Assembly: GCA_035629075.1 (NCBI GenBank) | Contig: DASPIK010000067.1 | Span: 1-64,000 of the forward strand | Source: JAEZPW01 sp035629075 | Lineage (GTDB): Bacteria > Acidobacteriota > Terriglobia > Terriglobales > Acidobacteriaceae | Length of the DNA: 64,000 nt | Direction of reading: 5' to 3' | The notes under the pieces: model-generated | What the model saw: only the letters and a program-made list of their open reading frames with translations | Databases searched by the model: none | Told to the model about the DNA's origin: nothing | Part shown: positions 51,054 through 60,093 of the stretch, piece after piece | Position numbering within the stretch: position 1 is the stretch's first letter | How the letters are laid out: each line of letters starts with the position of its first letter | Made by a program: the position numbers and the translations under genes

Positions 51054-52670
51054 TTATCTCCGTCGCAGCGCCCTCAGTGCGCCGCCTATCGTCGAGATTC
51101 CCATCAGGCTCGTCAGCAACAGGTACGCCATTCCATACGGCACAAGCACGCACGCGCCTACAACCACTGGGTGCTCGCTCGGAATAATCACCTTGATTGC
51201 ATATCCTGCTGCCGCCGCGACCACCGCCGCTGCCCACAACTTAAAAATCCGCATCACCGAGTAGGGCACGACCCCGACGCGCTTGTGCAGTGATCGGCGC
51301 AGAAGCACGAACTCAACCCATCCGGCGATACCTGCCGACAATGTCAATCCGGCTACACCCCAGCGCCGGTCGATCCCGAGCGTTGGTGGCAGCGGCAACG
51401 CGAACAGGTACCCCAGGCTGATGGTAAGCGCAATGCGGATGATGGCGAAGTTCAGCGGTGTGCGCGTATCGCGCAACGCATAGAAGGCCGAGGAGTAGAG
51501 TCGTCCTGACGTCGATGCCAGCAGGCCCACGCCGGATCCGGCCAGCACGCCCCACGCCCAGTTCACGTCCGTTGCGCCAAACTGCCCTGACCGGTAAATC
51601 GTCGCGGCTACAACGTCACCAAGCAGCAGGAAGGCCACCGCCGACGGCACGACGAAGTACGAGATCTGCTCGAGTCCTTGCGACACACGACGCCGCAATG
51701 TTGCGGCTATCTCATCCGCGGTGCCCAGCGCGCTGGACATCGCCGGCAGTTCCGCCGCAGAAACGGCCATGCCAAACAGACTCACTGGTAGCGTACTCAG
51801 CGTCTGCGCGTATCCAAGTACGGCGACAGCACCGATCGGAAGATAGCTGGCCAGCAACTGGTCCACGTACGCGCTGATCTGCACGACGCCACGGCTCGTG
51901 AATACCGGGAAGAAGTTCCTGACCACCGTGCGTACGTTCTCAGAACCAAGTCGCATGTGTGCGCGCAGGGGCCATAGGAACCGCAACACAACCGGAAGTT
52001 GTACCAGGAACTGCAATCCGCTGCCCGCGACGGAAGCCCAGGCCACCCACACCACGAGCGTGCCGTCGGGTAGGTGCGCTCCCTTCCAGATGAAGACCGC
52101 CACCAGAATGGCATTCCATGCAACCGGCGCCGCGTAGGACAGGAAGAACTTGCGGTGACTGTTCAGGATTCCCAGGCACCAGGCGGAAAACACCAGCAGC
52201 CCCGCTCCAGGAAAGAGGATCTGCACCAGGTTGATGGTCAGCAGCCGCTTCTCGCCCCCGAATCCAGGAGCAACCGCGTCGATCAGCCAGGGAGTAAAGA
52301 AAATGCCCAGAGCGACGATCGCAGTCGTTGTGACGAACAGCAGGCTGAAGATGGCCTCGGCCAGCTCGGACGCTTCCTCGTGACGTCCTTCGGCGTCGAG
52401 CCGCGCATAAACGGGGATGAACGACGCCGAGAGCACACCCTCGCCGAAAAGGTTTTGCAGGAAATTGGGAATGCGAAACGCCGCACGAAATGCGTCGGCA
52501 GCGTCAGACGTGCCAAGGTAATGCGCGAAAGCACGCTCGCGTATCAGCCCGGCGATGCGGCTCAGCAGCATGCCTGCTGCAACCATAACGGCTGCCGCCC
52601 GCGTGCCCGACCGCCTCGGTTGCTGAACGCCCGATTTATCAGTTACTTGGGAATTACTCACGCTGCCCAC
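51054..52670 (-). CDS. murJ: lipid II flippase MurJ (MviN)
   Basis: 538 aa, GTG start at 52670. MurJ flips the peptidoglycan precursor lipid II. Fourteen hydrophobic segments are expected for the family and 13-14 can be counted. Signatures: AAAVMVAAGMLLSRIAGLIRERAFAHYLG near residue 25, AFRIPNFLQNLFGEGVLSASFIPVYAR near 65 (the conserved Asn-Phe-Leu region), and RGVVQISAYVDQLLASYLP near 260. A -10 like TACAAT on the minus strand (52677-52672) lies only 2 bp before the GTG; if used the real start would be downstream or leaderless. Confidence 0.95.
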   Translation of the reverse strand: MGSVSNSQVTDKSGVQQPRRSGTRAAAVMVAAGMLLSRIAGLIRERAFAHYLGTSDAADAFRAAFRIPNFLQNLFGEGVLSASFIPVYARLDAEGRHEEASELAEAIFSLLFVTTTAIVALGIFFTPWLIDAVAPGFGGEKRLLTINLVQILFPGAGLLVFSAWCLGILNSHRKFFLSYAAPVAWNAILVAVFIWKGAHLPDGTLVVWVAWASVAGSGLQFLVQLPVVLRFLWPLRAHMRLGSENVRTVVRNFFPVFTSRGVVQISAYVDQLLASYLPIGAVAVLGYAQTLSTLPVSLFGMAVSAAELPAMSSALGTADEIAATLRRRVSQGLEQISYFVVPSAVAFLLLGDVVAATIYRSGQFGATDVNWAWGVLAGSGVGLLASTSGRLYSSAFYALRDTRTPLNFAIIRIALTISLGYLFALPLPPTLGIDRRWGVAGLTLSAGIAGWVEFVLLRRSLHKRVGVVPYSVMRIFKLWAAAVVAAAAGYAIKVIIPSEHPVVVGACVLVPYGMAYLLLTSLMGISTIGGALRALRRR

Positions 52671-53183
52671 GATTGTAAACGGCAGAACACCGGGTGACGA
52701 GAGTCACAAACGGGCGGCTTGGAACAGTCCGCTATCACGGTTGGCAATCCGAAACCAGCAGCTAACACCCCTGGAATTTAAATCGCGGGGTGCGCCTGGG
52801 CTGTAGCCTAAATTCCCTTTTTGGGGATGAACTCCACGCCCAACTGCACAGCAATCGTTGAGCGATCATTTAACCTATCAGTAACTTGCGTGAACTCACC
52901 AACCCAGCTTGACCCGCGTAGTACCAACGTAATCTGACAAAAAGTTTGCGTGGCCAACCATTTGAACAACTGTAACCATCTGGAGAATTAAGAACGAAAT
53001 TCGTGCAAGGAGGTTGATGGCTTTAGCCGAATGTGCCGATTGCGGCACAGATCCTCATACCACCTCCACCATGTTGCATGTCGAACTCTAACCAGTCTCT
53101 GTTGCCCGCGTGCCGCGTGGCGGAGGCGTAGCAACAACCAAACATATAAGGCAGCAGGAAGGCGCGTCGAAAGGCGCGCCTTT
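52671..53183. other. 513-bp region without a recognised gene; carries sORF and terminator
   Basis: Contains the murJ upstream region, then an AT-richer stretch, a short open frame with a strong ribosome site (53017-53091) and a bidirectional hairpin (53159-53184). The stretch 52720-53000 shows no other feature; it could be the promoter and leader of the short frame. Confidence 0.5.
53017..53091 (+). CDS. possible 24-aa small protein with CxxC motif
   Basis: ATG at 53017 follows AAGGAGG at 53007-53013 with a 3-nt spacing (shorter than usual). The frame encodes 24 residues beginning MALAECADCGTDPH and containing one Cys-x2-Cys and two His. It lies in an otherwise empty gap and is followed 68 bp later by a hairpin with a T-run on this strand. 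There is no homology evidence. It could also be a leader of an RNA or chance. Confidence 0.35.
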   Translation: MALAECADCGTDPHTTSTMLHVEL

Positions 53184-53184
53184 T
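53159..53184 (+). terminator. hairpin with T-run between sORF and convergent hydrolase
   Basis: GGCGCG-TCGAAAGG-CGCGCC at 53161-53180, extended by AA/TT pairs and followed by TTTTCATTT. It touches the stop codon of the minus-strand hydrolase gene, so it may serve either direction; the T-run favours plus. Confidence 0.65.
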
Positions 53185-53849
53185 CATTTGCGCCCGCTAC
53201 CGAAGAACTCCTGGAAAGCTTTCAGAATCAACAAGGGAATCTCAAACCGGCGCGCCTTCGGCCAAAGATCATGACCCGCCCCTTCGATTAAGAGCAGTCG
53301 ACGCTGTTCCGGCAAGATTTTACCGGCTTTCTCCAACTCTTCCGGCGATCCAAAAGGATCGCGAGTTCCGCTGACGAACAATGCTGGGACGTGCAGGTTC
53401 GGAAAATGGGCCGTACGCACTTGCGCGGCTCTGCCCGGCGGATGTAGTGGATAGCTCAGGAGCAGCAAGCCCTCGGCACAAGGGTCCGCAGCAGCAAGGT
53501 GACTCGCCTGACGCCCCCCGTAAGACGCCCCGCCCAGAAACACACGTCCTGCGACGTGTGAGCGCAGAACGTCGAGAGCGCGTCGGAGTCCCTGCTGGTC
53601 GGCACGGCCGCTGCCTGCCGAAGGCGGACCTTTGGGCCGCTTTTGGCGAAATGGCAGATCGCAACGGAGCACGGTGATGCCGCTTGCGCAGAACTGCTCG
53701 GCGAGAGCTACCAGCAACGGGCTGCCGCAGTTCCCTCCCGCGCCGTGAGTCAGCACCAGGCCGTCGGTTGTATTTGGTGCAACGTGTAGAAAGCCGCTGA
53801 CTCGTTCCATCCCCGGTGCTTCATCGACGATTTTCTTCACTTCGATCAT
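53184..53849 (-). CDS. alpha/beta hydrolase of the KANL3/TEX30-like family
   Basis: 221 aa, ATG at 53849 after CAGGAC. The fold is short: oxyanion region GLVLTHGAGGNCGSPLL near residue 31, DLPFRQKRPKGPP near 67, nucleophile GGASYGGRQASHLAA near 105, acid VSGTRDPFGS near 160 and His in LIEGAGHDLWP near 188. This matches the KANL3/TEX30 alpha/beta-hydrolase-like group whose bacterial members have unknown substrates. No signal peptide. It diverges from the aminotransferase gene over about 100 bp. Confidence 0.8.
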   Translation of the reverse strand: MIEVKKIVDEAPGMERVSGFLHVAPNTTDGLVLTHGAGGNCGSPLLVALAEQFCASGITVLRCDLPFRQKRPKGPPSAGSGRADQQGLRRALDVLRSHVAGRVFLGGASYGGRQASHLAAADPCAEGLLLLSYPLHPPGRAAQVRTAHFPNLHVPALFVSGTRDPFGSPEELEKAGKILPEQRRLLLIEGAGHDLWPKARRFEIPLLILKAFQEFFGSGRK

Positions 53850-53951
53850 GTCCTGCTCTGCTTTCCCTTAGACGACACCTGCGGAAAGAACGCTCCGCTT
53901 TGATATGCTTTTTTGCCGAACACGCGTTTGTCGGCAGTGGAACAGGACACC

Positions 53952-55049
53952 ATGATCTACTCGCGCACTCAAGTTTTCTCTACCTACATGGAGTATGCGA
54001 AGCTTCAGCCCCGGACAAAGTACACGCTCGCCACCAGTGGTATCGAACCACTGCCGTTCCATGAACTTGGAGCAAACATCGACCACCTGGGCATCAACGG
54101 TGGCGGGCCGTACGGCCATCCAGAACTGCTGAACAAGTTGAGTGCGTATTGTGGTGTAGCACCGGAGTGCATTGTCTCCGCGATCGGGACATCGATGGCG
54201 AACCATCTCGCCATGGCGGCCTGCTTCGAACCCGGTGACGAGGTGCTGATCGAGCACCCGACGTACGAACCGTTACTGAGCACAGCACAGTTTCTAGGGG
54301 CGAACATTGTCCGTTTCCAGCGTCCGGCAGAGGCCGGGTTTGGAGTTGACCTCGAAGATCTCCGGAAGAAGCTAACGGTGAAAACGCGGTTGGTTGTGCT
54401 CTGCAATCTGCACAACCCAACGAGCGCCGCGCTGGATGACGCCACGCTGGTGCAGATCGGTGATCTGGCACGTTCAGTTCGTGCACGCGTGCTTGTCGAT
54501 GAAGTCTATCTTGAGGCCATCTATCCGCGACCGCGCACTTCGTTTCACCTGGGCGACAACTTCGTGGTGACCAGCAGCCTCACGAAAGGCTACGGTCTTG
54601 GCGGCCTGCGCTGCGGCTGGATACTGGCGCAGCCGGACTTGGCGCAGCGTATGTGGCGCATCTACGACGTCTTTGCGGGTCAGAACCCGTTTCCGGCCGA
54701 ATCCCTGAGCATGGCGGCACTGGGTAACCTGGATAGCATCCGCGCGCGAGCGCAGAACATCCTGAACGCAAATCGCTCGGTGATGAACGCGTTCTTGCGC
54801 GAGAGAAGCGATCTCGAATGTGATATTCCGGAGGCAGGTACGATGGCCGCCCCACGGCTAAAAAATGGCAGCGTTCAGGAGTTCTGCGAGCTTCTGCTCA
54901 ACAAGTACGAAATGAGTGTCGTGCCCGGACGTTTCTTCGAGATGCCCGAGTACTTTCGCATCGGCATCGGAGGCGATCCGCAGATGACGCAGACTGCGCT
55001 CGAGCGACTGGCAGCGGCGCTGGACGAGTTCGGAAGAACTAAGCATTAG
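53952..55049 (+). CDS. class I/II PLP-dependent aminotransferase
   Basis: 365 aa from ATG 53952; upstream codons lack a ribosome site. Fold type I aminotransferase: cofactor region ALGTSMANHLAMAACFEPGDEVLIEHPTYEP (seen from residue 77; the N-terminal domain has NGGGPYGHPELLNKLS near 49), VLCNLHNPTSAALDD near 158, VDEVYLEAIY near 186 and the PLP lysine in SSLTKGYGLGGLRCGW near 212. These blocks are shared by aspartate, aromatic and alanine aminotransferases and some lyases, so substrate is not assigned. Confidence 0.87.
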   Translation: MIYSRTQVFSTYMEYAKLQPRTKYTLATSGIEPLPFHELGANIDHLGINGGGPYGHPELLNKLSAYCGVAPECIVSAIGTSMANHLAMAACFEPGDEVLIEHPTYEPLLSTAQFLGANIVRFQRPAEAGFGVDLEDLRKKLTVKTRLVVLCNLHNPTSAALDDATLVQIGDLARSVRARVLVDEVYLEAIYPRPRTSFHLGDNFVVTSSLTKGYGLGGLRCGWILAQPDLAQRMWRIYDVFAGQNPFPAESLSMAALGNLDSIRARAQNILNANRSVMNAFLRERSDLECDIPEAGTMAAPRLKNGSVQEFCELLLNKYEMSVVPGRFFEMPEYFRIGIGGDPQMTQTALERLAAALDEFGRTKH

Positions 55050-55082
55050 TCGATCAGGGATAAGCGCGGGTTATATGGCACT

Positions 55083-55110
55083 AAAAAAGGAGCCGCCTGG
55101 CGACGGCTCC
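55083..55110 (-). terminator. strong intrinsic terminator of the sigma/anti-sigma/PDZ gene set
   Basis: On the minus strand GGAGCCG-TCGCCAGG-CGGCTCC is followed by TTTTTT. It lies 31 bp after the stop of the PDZ protein gene. On the plus strand it also follows the aminotransferase gene but lacks a T-run. Confidence 0.85.
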
Positions 55111-55140
55111 CTGACCCACTTCCAACGAAGTGACTACTGC

Positions 55141-56391
55141 TTATTCCTGCAACTTCCGGAGCTGCTCGGTAGCTTCTTCAACTGCCTTCTCGGCGTCAGC
55201 GCGAACCCGCTCGAAATCCTCGTGCCGCAGGTTCATGGCACGTTCGATGTCTTTGCCATGCAGCTTCATTTCGCGCTCAAACTGTGCCTGGGCCATCTTC
55301 AGATCGTTCCGGAGTTTCGGCTCCAGCTTCTGAAGTTCGAGTCGGAAATGCTCGAAGTCCTTGTCGCTAAAGCCCGGCCAGCCGTGCACGGACGCGTCGG
55401 AACTGGTGCTCGGCAGCTTCACGGTCAGGTTCTGTTCACGCTTGTCTCGCACGATGCCGAGCGTCAAAGCTCCTTCCTTGTGTTCGCGCATAACGCGACG
55501 CCAATCGGAAGCAGAGGTGATGCGATCCTTGCCGGCGCGAACGATCACATCGCCAGCCTTAAGTCCGGCCGACTCGGCTGCGCTGCCCCGGTTTACGGAG
55601 CGAACCAGCACGCCCTCTCCGTCCTTCACTCCGAAGAACTCGCCGAGCTGGGGAGTGAGGTCTTCCACCACTACACCGTTGCGAGCCGAAAACTGCAGTA
55701 CCGTAAACGATGGCACGTCGAAATCCATGCGCGGGATGTCCGGCATCGGCACTCGCGGTATTTCAATCTTGGTACCCGGCGCCCAAGCCCACGCTGTCGC
55801 ATCGCGCTTGGCGATCGTGACGTTGAACGTCATCGGCGATCCGTTGCGCAGAACGCCGACTTTGACTACCTTTCCCGGTGCCGTGTCGTGCATCAGGCGG
55901 CGCAGGTGATCGTAATCGTCCGTTCGTTTGCCATCGAAGCTGACGATGACGTCGCCATCCCTGATGCCGGCCTTGCCTGCGGGTGAGTCCTGATCGACGG
56001 CAATAACCTCGATGCCACGGGCTTCCTTCGCCTTGAGAGCATTTGCGCGTTCCGGTGTCAGGTCCTGACCGCCGATTCCAAGATAAGACCTGTTCGTGCT
56101 GACGACATGCGCGCGGGCTGCTTTGCGAGCAGCCGCCTTCGCTTTGCTGGCCTCACGAACGGCTTCACGTCTTGCGCGATCAGCCTCGCGCTTTGCCTGT
56201 TCCGCTTCCTTCCGCGCTTCCTCGACTTCCTTCTGGATCTCTTTTGCGTCAGGCATTTCTTCCGCCTGTGCCGCAGTAGGAGTCGCTGGCGCCGCCGGTG
56301 CCGAAGGAGCGGCGGGTGTGGGTGTTTGCTGCGCGTAGCTGGCACCCGCCATCAGCATGATGGCCAACAAACGCACTAGTTCGTTCCGCAT
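55141..56391 (-). CDS. exported protein with coiled coil and two PDZ domains
   Basis: 416 aa, ATG at 56391 with GAGGAAC upstream. Signal peptide at residues 1-20. Then a Pro/Ala-rich stretch, a charged Ala/Lys/Arg/Glu coiled coil (residues 45-95, e.g. EEARKEAEQAKREADRARRE), PDZ 1 at about 100-190 (YLGIGGQDL ... DGDVIVSFDGKRTDDY), PDZ 2 at about 230-330 (GVLVRSVNRGSAAESAGLKAGD), and a further charged C-terminal helix. There is no protease domain, so it is a PDZ adaptor rather than a DegP-type protease. Likely periplasmic. Downstream member of the rpoE-like set. Confidence 0.85.
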   Translation of the reverse strand: MRNELVRLLAIMLMAGASYAQQTPTPAAPSAPAAPATPTAAQAEEMPDAKEIQKEVEEARKEAEQAKREADRARREAVREASKAKAAARKAARAHVVSTNRSYLGIGGQDLTPERANALKAKEARGIEVIAVDQDSPAGKAGIRDGDVIVSFDGKRTDDYDHLRRLMHDTAPGKVVKVGVLRNGSPMTFNVTIAKRDATAWAWAPGTKIEIPRVPMPDIPRMDFDVPSFTVLQFSARNGVVVEDLTPQLGEFFGVKDGEGVLVRSVNRGSAAESAGLKAGDVIVRAGKDRITSASDWRRVMREHKEGALTLGIVRDKREQNLTVKLPSTSSDASVHGWPGFSDKDFEHFRLELQKLEPKLRNDLKMAQAQFEREMKLHGKDIERAMNLRHEDFERVRADAEKAVEEATEQLRKLQE

Positions 56392-56557
56392 GATAAGTTC
56401 CTCTACCGCATGATTCCCGCCCCGGACGCGACCCCGGGGAAGGGCCCCAATTACCGCAACAAATCGTATTCGTAGTTATTGACGACTTACTTACTAATCG
56501 CTGCCGGGCAGGGGAGGGTGCGATCCCGACGATCACTGATTACTCTCTACTGCCTTC

Positions 56558-57793
56558 CTACTTCTTCGCTCTCTTAATAACGATGTCGCCCGTAGACGTA
56601 TGCAGCCGCAGCACGGGACCACCGCCATTCAGGTTGCCATCAGCGAAGAATGTTTTTGGGCCCCACTGGCCGCCTTCGCTGTTGACACGAATTTCAGGGA
56701 ACTCCGATCGAATACCGTGTCCAGTTGCCACGTCCACGGAGGCCTTGACGGTCGCTCGCAGGTCGCTGCCCAGGTAGACAACGATGTCGCCGACGGGCGT
56801 CTCGAGGTTAGCCCCGGTAAATGGGCGCCCACTGACGAATTCCGCCGTTATCGGCCCGCTTCCAGTCTCAACGTGTGCGCCTTCAGCGAGGTTGAACAGT
56901 TCAACTCTGCCACCGCCGCTTTGAGCGACTACCGGGCCGTTCGCAGACGCGAGCCGTATGCTGCCGCCGCCTGTCTGCAACTCGGCGCCTCCAACAATCC
57001 GACCAAGGTCCAGACTGCCACCCCCGGTCTCTGCCTTGAGTTCGCCGCCGCAGTGCTCCACATTTATGGTGCCGCCACCTGTCTCCACTGTCATGGCCTG
57101 CGCACCGGAGCCGATCCTTATATTTCCGCCGCCGCTGGAGGTGACGATTCGTCCTTTCGCCGCACCCACTACGATGTTGCCACCGCCGGTCCTCAGCACC
57201 ACGTCGGAACCCACGTTGCCGACAGTTACATTGCCGCCTCCGCTGGAAGCGCTAACGGCGCCGGCGATGTCATCCAGGTTGATATTGCCGCCCCCAGTCT
57301 GGGCATCCACACGGCCGTTGAACCCAGAGATGGTCTCGTTTCCGCCCTCGGTGCTGACCTTCACTAGTTCAGTGGATCGGGGAGCCTGCACAAGAACGTC
57401 AGCATTCATGCGCCGAACATTGCCTTCCAGCGAACCGCGAAGAACAGCGAAATCACCTTGCCGCCCGGCGTTCACCCGGTACATTTCAAACTGCTTCCGA
57501 GCTGCCGCTTCGCTAGGCGCGAACGCTCGCTTGCGAATCGAATACGTGATCGCCTGCGCGGCTCCACCTTTAATCGTCAGATTGCCTAAGTCGAGCTTCA
57601 CGGCGACGTTCCGAGCAGCCGGCAGAGTACCGGTGGTTTCCTCGATCCAGGCATTGCCCTCGCGGAACACCCGCGACTGCTGTGCCAGGGCCGGTGCGGT
57701 CATCGCGAGCGCTACGGCGGCTATAGCCACAACTCGCCAGCCGAAGTTTCGCCAGGCACGCTTGCTTCTCGTATTTTGCCTTGCGCCGCTCAC
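56558..57793 (-). CDS. DUF4097 family beta-strand repeat protein
   Basis: 411 aa, GTG start. A hydrophobic N-terminal segment (about residues 17-36) is a signal peptide or anchor. From about residue 150 to 330 about nine repeats of 18-20 residues carry Gly-Gly-Gly (GGGNI, GGGNVTVGNVG, GGGTINVEH, GGGSLDLG), forming a right-handed beta-solenoid of the DUF4097 type. Such proteins are envelope-associated with unknown function and often sit beside sigma/anti-sigma genes. It is 70 bp downstream of the anti-sigma gene and contains a word array just before it. Confidence 0.85.
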   Translation of the reverse strand: MSGARQNTRSKRAWRNFGWRVVAIAAVALAMTAPALAQQSRVFREGNAWIEETTGTLPAARNVAVKLDLGNLTIKGGAAQAITYSIRKRAFAPSEAAARKQFEMYRVNAGRQGDFAVLRGSLEGNVRRMNADVLVQAPRSTELVKVSTEGGNETISGFNGRVDAQTGGGNINLDDIAGAVSASSGGGNVTVGNVGSDVVLRTGGGNIVVGAAKGRIVTSSGGGNIRIGSGAQAMTVETGGGTINVEHCGGELKAETGGGSLDLGRIVGGAELQTGGGSIRLASANGPVVAQSGGGRVELFNLAEGAHVETGSGPITAEFVSGRPFTGANLETPVGDIVVYLGSDLRATVKASVDVATGHGIRSEFPEIRVNSEGGQWGPKTFFADGNLNGGGPVLRLHTSTGDIVIKRAKK

Positions 57794-57827
57794 TTTCGAT
57801 CGCCTCTCTTCTGCCCCAAAACGTCAA

Positions 57828-57862
57828 TCATCCAATCGTCAAATCATCCAACCATCAATTGA
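57828..57862. repeat. word array (CAATCATCCAATCGTCAAATC)
   Basis: CAATCATCCAATCGTCAAAT and CATCCAACCATCAATTG run between the anti-sigma stop and the DUF4097 gene start, with words equal to those at 21.8, 22.7 and 49.6 kb. Only one orientation is obvious here. Confidence 0.7.
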
Positions 57863-57863
57863 C

Positions 57864-58814
57864 CTATTCGATCTGCGGCATCGACGCCAGCACCGACCTA
57901 GATAATGTCCGGATGTTCTGGTTCTGGTCCTCGGTCGCCAGATGTTGCAGGACCTGACGCACGCTGCCGTCAGCGCGAACCGGCTTCAGCAGGTTGATAG
58001 CTCCCGTACGCACTCCTGGATTGCTGTCGTTAACCAGCGCTTCGAGTACGGCGTTTCGTATGCGAATGTCGTCTTTCACGTACGGCCCCAACCCTTCCAT
58101 GGCCTTAAGCCGAACGCCCGGATTGTTGTCGTAACGCAGCGCGTACATCAGCGCCTCTCGGACTCCTTCGTCTTCCGGCTTCCTGGTCAGCAAATCGACC
58201 GAATCCATTCGCACACCGGTGTTGTTCTGCGTCCGAGCGGCATACAGCAGCAGCTGCTGAATACGCGGGTCATCGAGCGTGCCCTGAACCTGCTGCGGCA
58301 CCATCGTGTCGTACTTGATCTCAACCTGGTTTGAACTGGGATCCTGGCTGATCCCGCGAATCCCCACCACGCTGGCTTCGGCAAGTTCTCCCTGCCCATT
58401 GGGCTGTACTGCGTTCGCTATCGGGCCAGCCGCGTTGTTTGTCGAGGTGATCTTGTACGCTGTTCCGGCGCCTGCGCCGAATCCAACCATCAGCAACACC
58501 GCTGCGAGTGCGGGCGAGAAGTTCAAGCGGCGCAGCGTCGCCATCGGATCGAAAACCCATCGCCGCCATCCCCGCGCCTGCTCGGTTTCTTCGAGCCGTT
58601 CCTGCAATTGCATGCGGCATGACGCCAGCAGGTTCGGCGTTGGCTCCAACTGCGGCAGCGCCGACATTGCCGCCTTGAACGCCAGCGCCGACTTGATCTC
58701 ACCCGCGCAGACCGTGCAGCGGTCGAGATGCTGCTCTAACTCGTAACGCGCGTCATCAGCGAGTTCGTCGTAGACGTAAAGCGTGACGTTCGATTTGACC
58801 CAGTCGCAGTTCAT
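57864..58814 (-). CDS. membrane anti-sigma factor with zf-HC2 and HEAT-like repeats
   Basis: 316 aa. An N-terminal zinc-finger anti-sigma domain (H-x3-C-x2-C; LEQHLDRCTVCAGEI near residue 28) is followed by a single membrane helix (ALAAVLLMVGFGAGAGTAY near residue 105). The C-terminal periplasmic part has several HEAT-like repeats of about 30 residues (NTGVRMDSVDLL, NPGVRLKAMEGLGPYV, NPGVRTGAINLLKPV). The domain order fits a sensor that releases the neighbouring ECF sigma factor when the outer domain meets a signal. What the HEAT repeats bind is unknown. Confidence 0.88.
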   Translation of the reverse strand: MNCDWVKSNVTLYVYDELADDARYELEQHLDRCTVCAGEIKSALAFKAAMSALPQLEPTPNLLASCRMQLQERLEETEQARGWRRWVFDPMATLRRLNFSPALAAVLLMVGFGAGAGTAYKITSTNNAAGPIANAVQPNGQGELAEASVVGIRGISQDPSSNQVEIKYDTMVPQQVQGTLDDPRIQQLLLYAARTQNNTGVRMDSVDLLTRKPEDEGVREALMYALRYDNNPGVRLKAMEGLGPYVKDDIRIRNAVLEALVNDSNPGVRTGAINLLKPVRADGSVRQVLQHLATEDQNQNIRTLSRSVLASMPQIE

Positions 58815-58928
58815 AATCCGTACCCCCTTTGGGGGAATGGCGAGTGGGTAGTTGCGAGTGGCGACTCACCATCTCTCCACCCAGCCCTCGCCGAAGTTGT
58901 TTTTAGCAGCTGGCCACCGGCCACCGCT

Positions 58929-59525
58929 TCATCTCATTCCCGCCAACTCCGCCCGCAATTTCTGCGTGGCGCGGAAGAGTGTGTTCTTGGCGGTCTCTTC
59001 CGTTGTGTTCAAAATCTCGCCCACGGTTTTCAGCTTCAGGCCGTGGTAGTGCTTCAGTTCGAACACGAGGCGTTCGCGCGGCGTCAGCTTCTGCAGCGAC
59101 TTGGCGATGTAAGCGCCCAACTCACGCCGCATCAGGTCGCGCTCAGGATTCGCACCCGGACGGCCGTCCGCGACGTTGTCCAGCATGCTGTGCTCGCCGC
59201 CGTCCTCGTCGGTTACCACCGGTGAATCTTCTTTGCGCACCTGTTTCTTGCGAAGATGATCAAGACACAGGTTGCTGACGATGCGATACACCCATGTATA
59301 GAAGGAACACTCGAAGCGGAAACTGCCGAGGTTGCGGTACGCCTTCAGGAACGCGTCCTGGTAAATGTCCTGTGCGTCCTGCTCGGAACCGGTCATGTGC
59401 AGTGCAAGGCGGAGTACCGCCTTGTCGTATTGCCTGACGAGTTCCTCGAAGGCGGCCCGGTTCCCGTTCTGCGCTTCACGAATCAGGACCGTGTCGTCCA
59501 CGCGGCTAGAAATATGCCCGGCCAT
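58929..59525 (-). CDS. ECF RNA polymerase sigma factor (RpoE/SigW type)
   Basis: 198 aa from ATG 59525; the frame runs to 59684 without support. Sigma region 2 is visible in FEELVRQYDKAVLRLALHMTGSEQDAQDIYQDAFLKAYRNL, including the promoter-melting WVYRIVSNLCLDHLRKK-like block, and region 4 in LTPRERLVFELKHYHGLKLKTVGEIL with NTTEETAKNTLFRATQKLR. It begins the gene set sigma, anti-sigma, DUF4097, PDZ, all on the minus strand. Likely controlled by the adjacent membrane anti-sigma factor; targets unknown. Confidence 0.93.
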   Translation of the reverse strand: MAGHISSRVDDTVLIREAQNGNRAAFEELVRQYDKAVLRLALHMTGSEQDAQDIYQDAFLKAYRNLGSFRFECSFYTWVYRIVSNLCLDHLRKKQVRKEDSPVVTDEDGGEHSMLDNVADGRPGANPERDLMRRELGAYIAKSLQKLTPRERLVFELKHYHGLKLKTVGEILNTTEETAKNTLFRATQKLRAELAGMR

Positions 59526-60093
59526 GCGCCCCCGTATGGTCTGGATTTCAGGACCGCCGCCCTGCCCCGTCGTGCGCCGCCTTGCGCCGTCCGGCGAAGG
59601 CTTCAACGCGCCATCGATTCCCACGCGCCTGCTCCGATCAACGGGAACCACGCCAACCGTAATTGCCACTACTCCAGTCGGCATGTTCGCTTCCTGTCAC
59701 TCCGGCTGCCCAACTTCGGTCACCCCGCCGCCGGACCTAATCACTACAACGACTTGGACGGACAGAAAGCAAAAGGGTAAGCAAGAGGGGAATTATAGGA
59801 CAGGGCTGCGGAACGTGCTCCGATATCGGGTGCCGCGACGGAACGATCGGGGCATCAGAGAAGCCCCTATAGCGGCGACCAGAACTTACGGCTTATAGCT
59901 GATCGCTTACCGCTGTTTTAACCTTTCTCGCTGGTTTTTCCGTGAATACGTGCAAATCCGTGCAAATCCGTGGCTTATCTTGCCTTCCTCTGCGTGCTAG
60001 AATGTCGGGTTTTCCTGAACGACATCATCAGCCGGAGCCGCGCGGCCGTTCGCCTGACCTGCGCCACCAGTGCTGGAGAGAGAGATCCTGAAC
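59526..60093. other. 568-bp divergent region between ECF sigma factor and tdh
   Basis: No gene can be supported. ACGTGCAAATCCGTGCAAAT at about 59948-59967 contains a perfect 11-bp tandem word (CGTGCAAATCC) that continues with CGTGG. A TTATAGCTGATCGC-type word run occurs at about 59894-59922. A TAGAAT at 59998-60003 may be the -10 for tdh (no clear -35). Confidence 0.5.
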
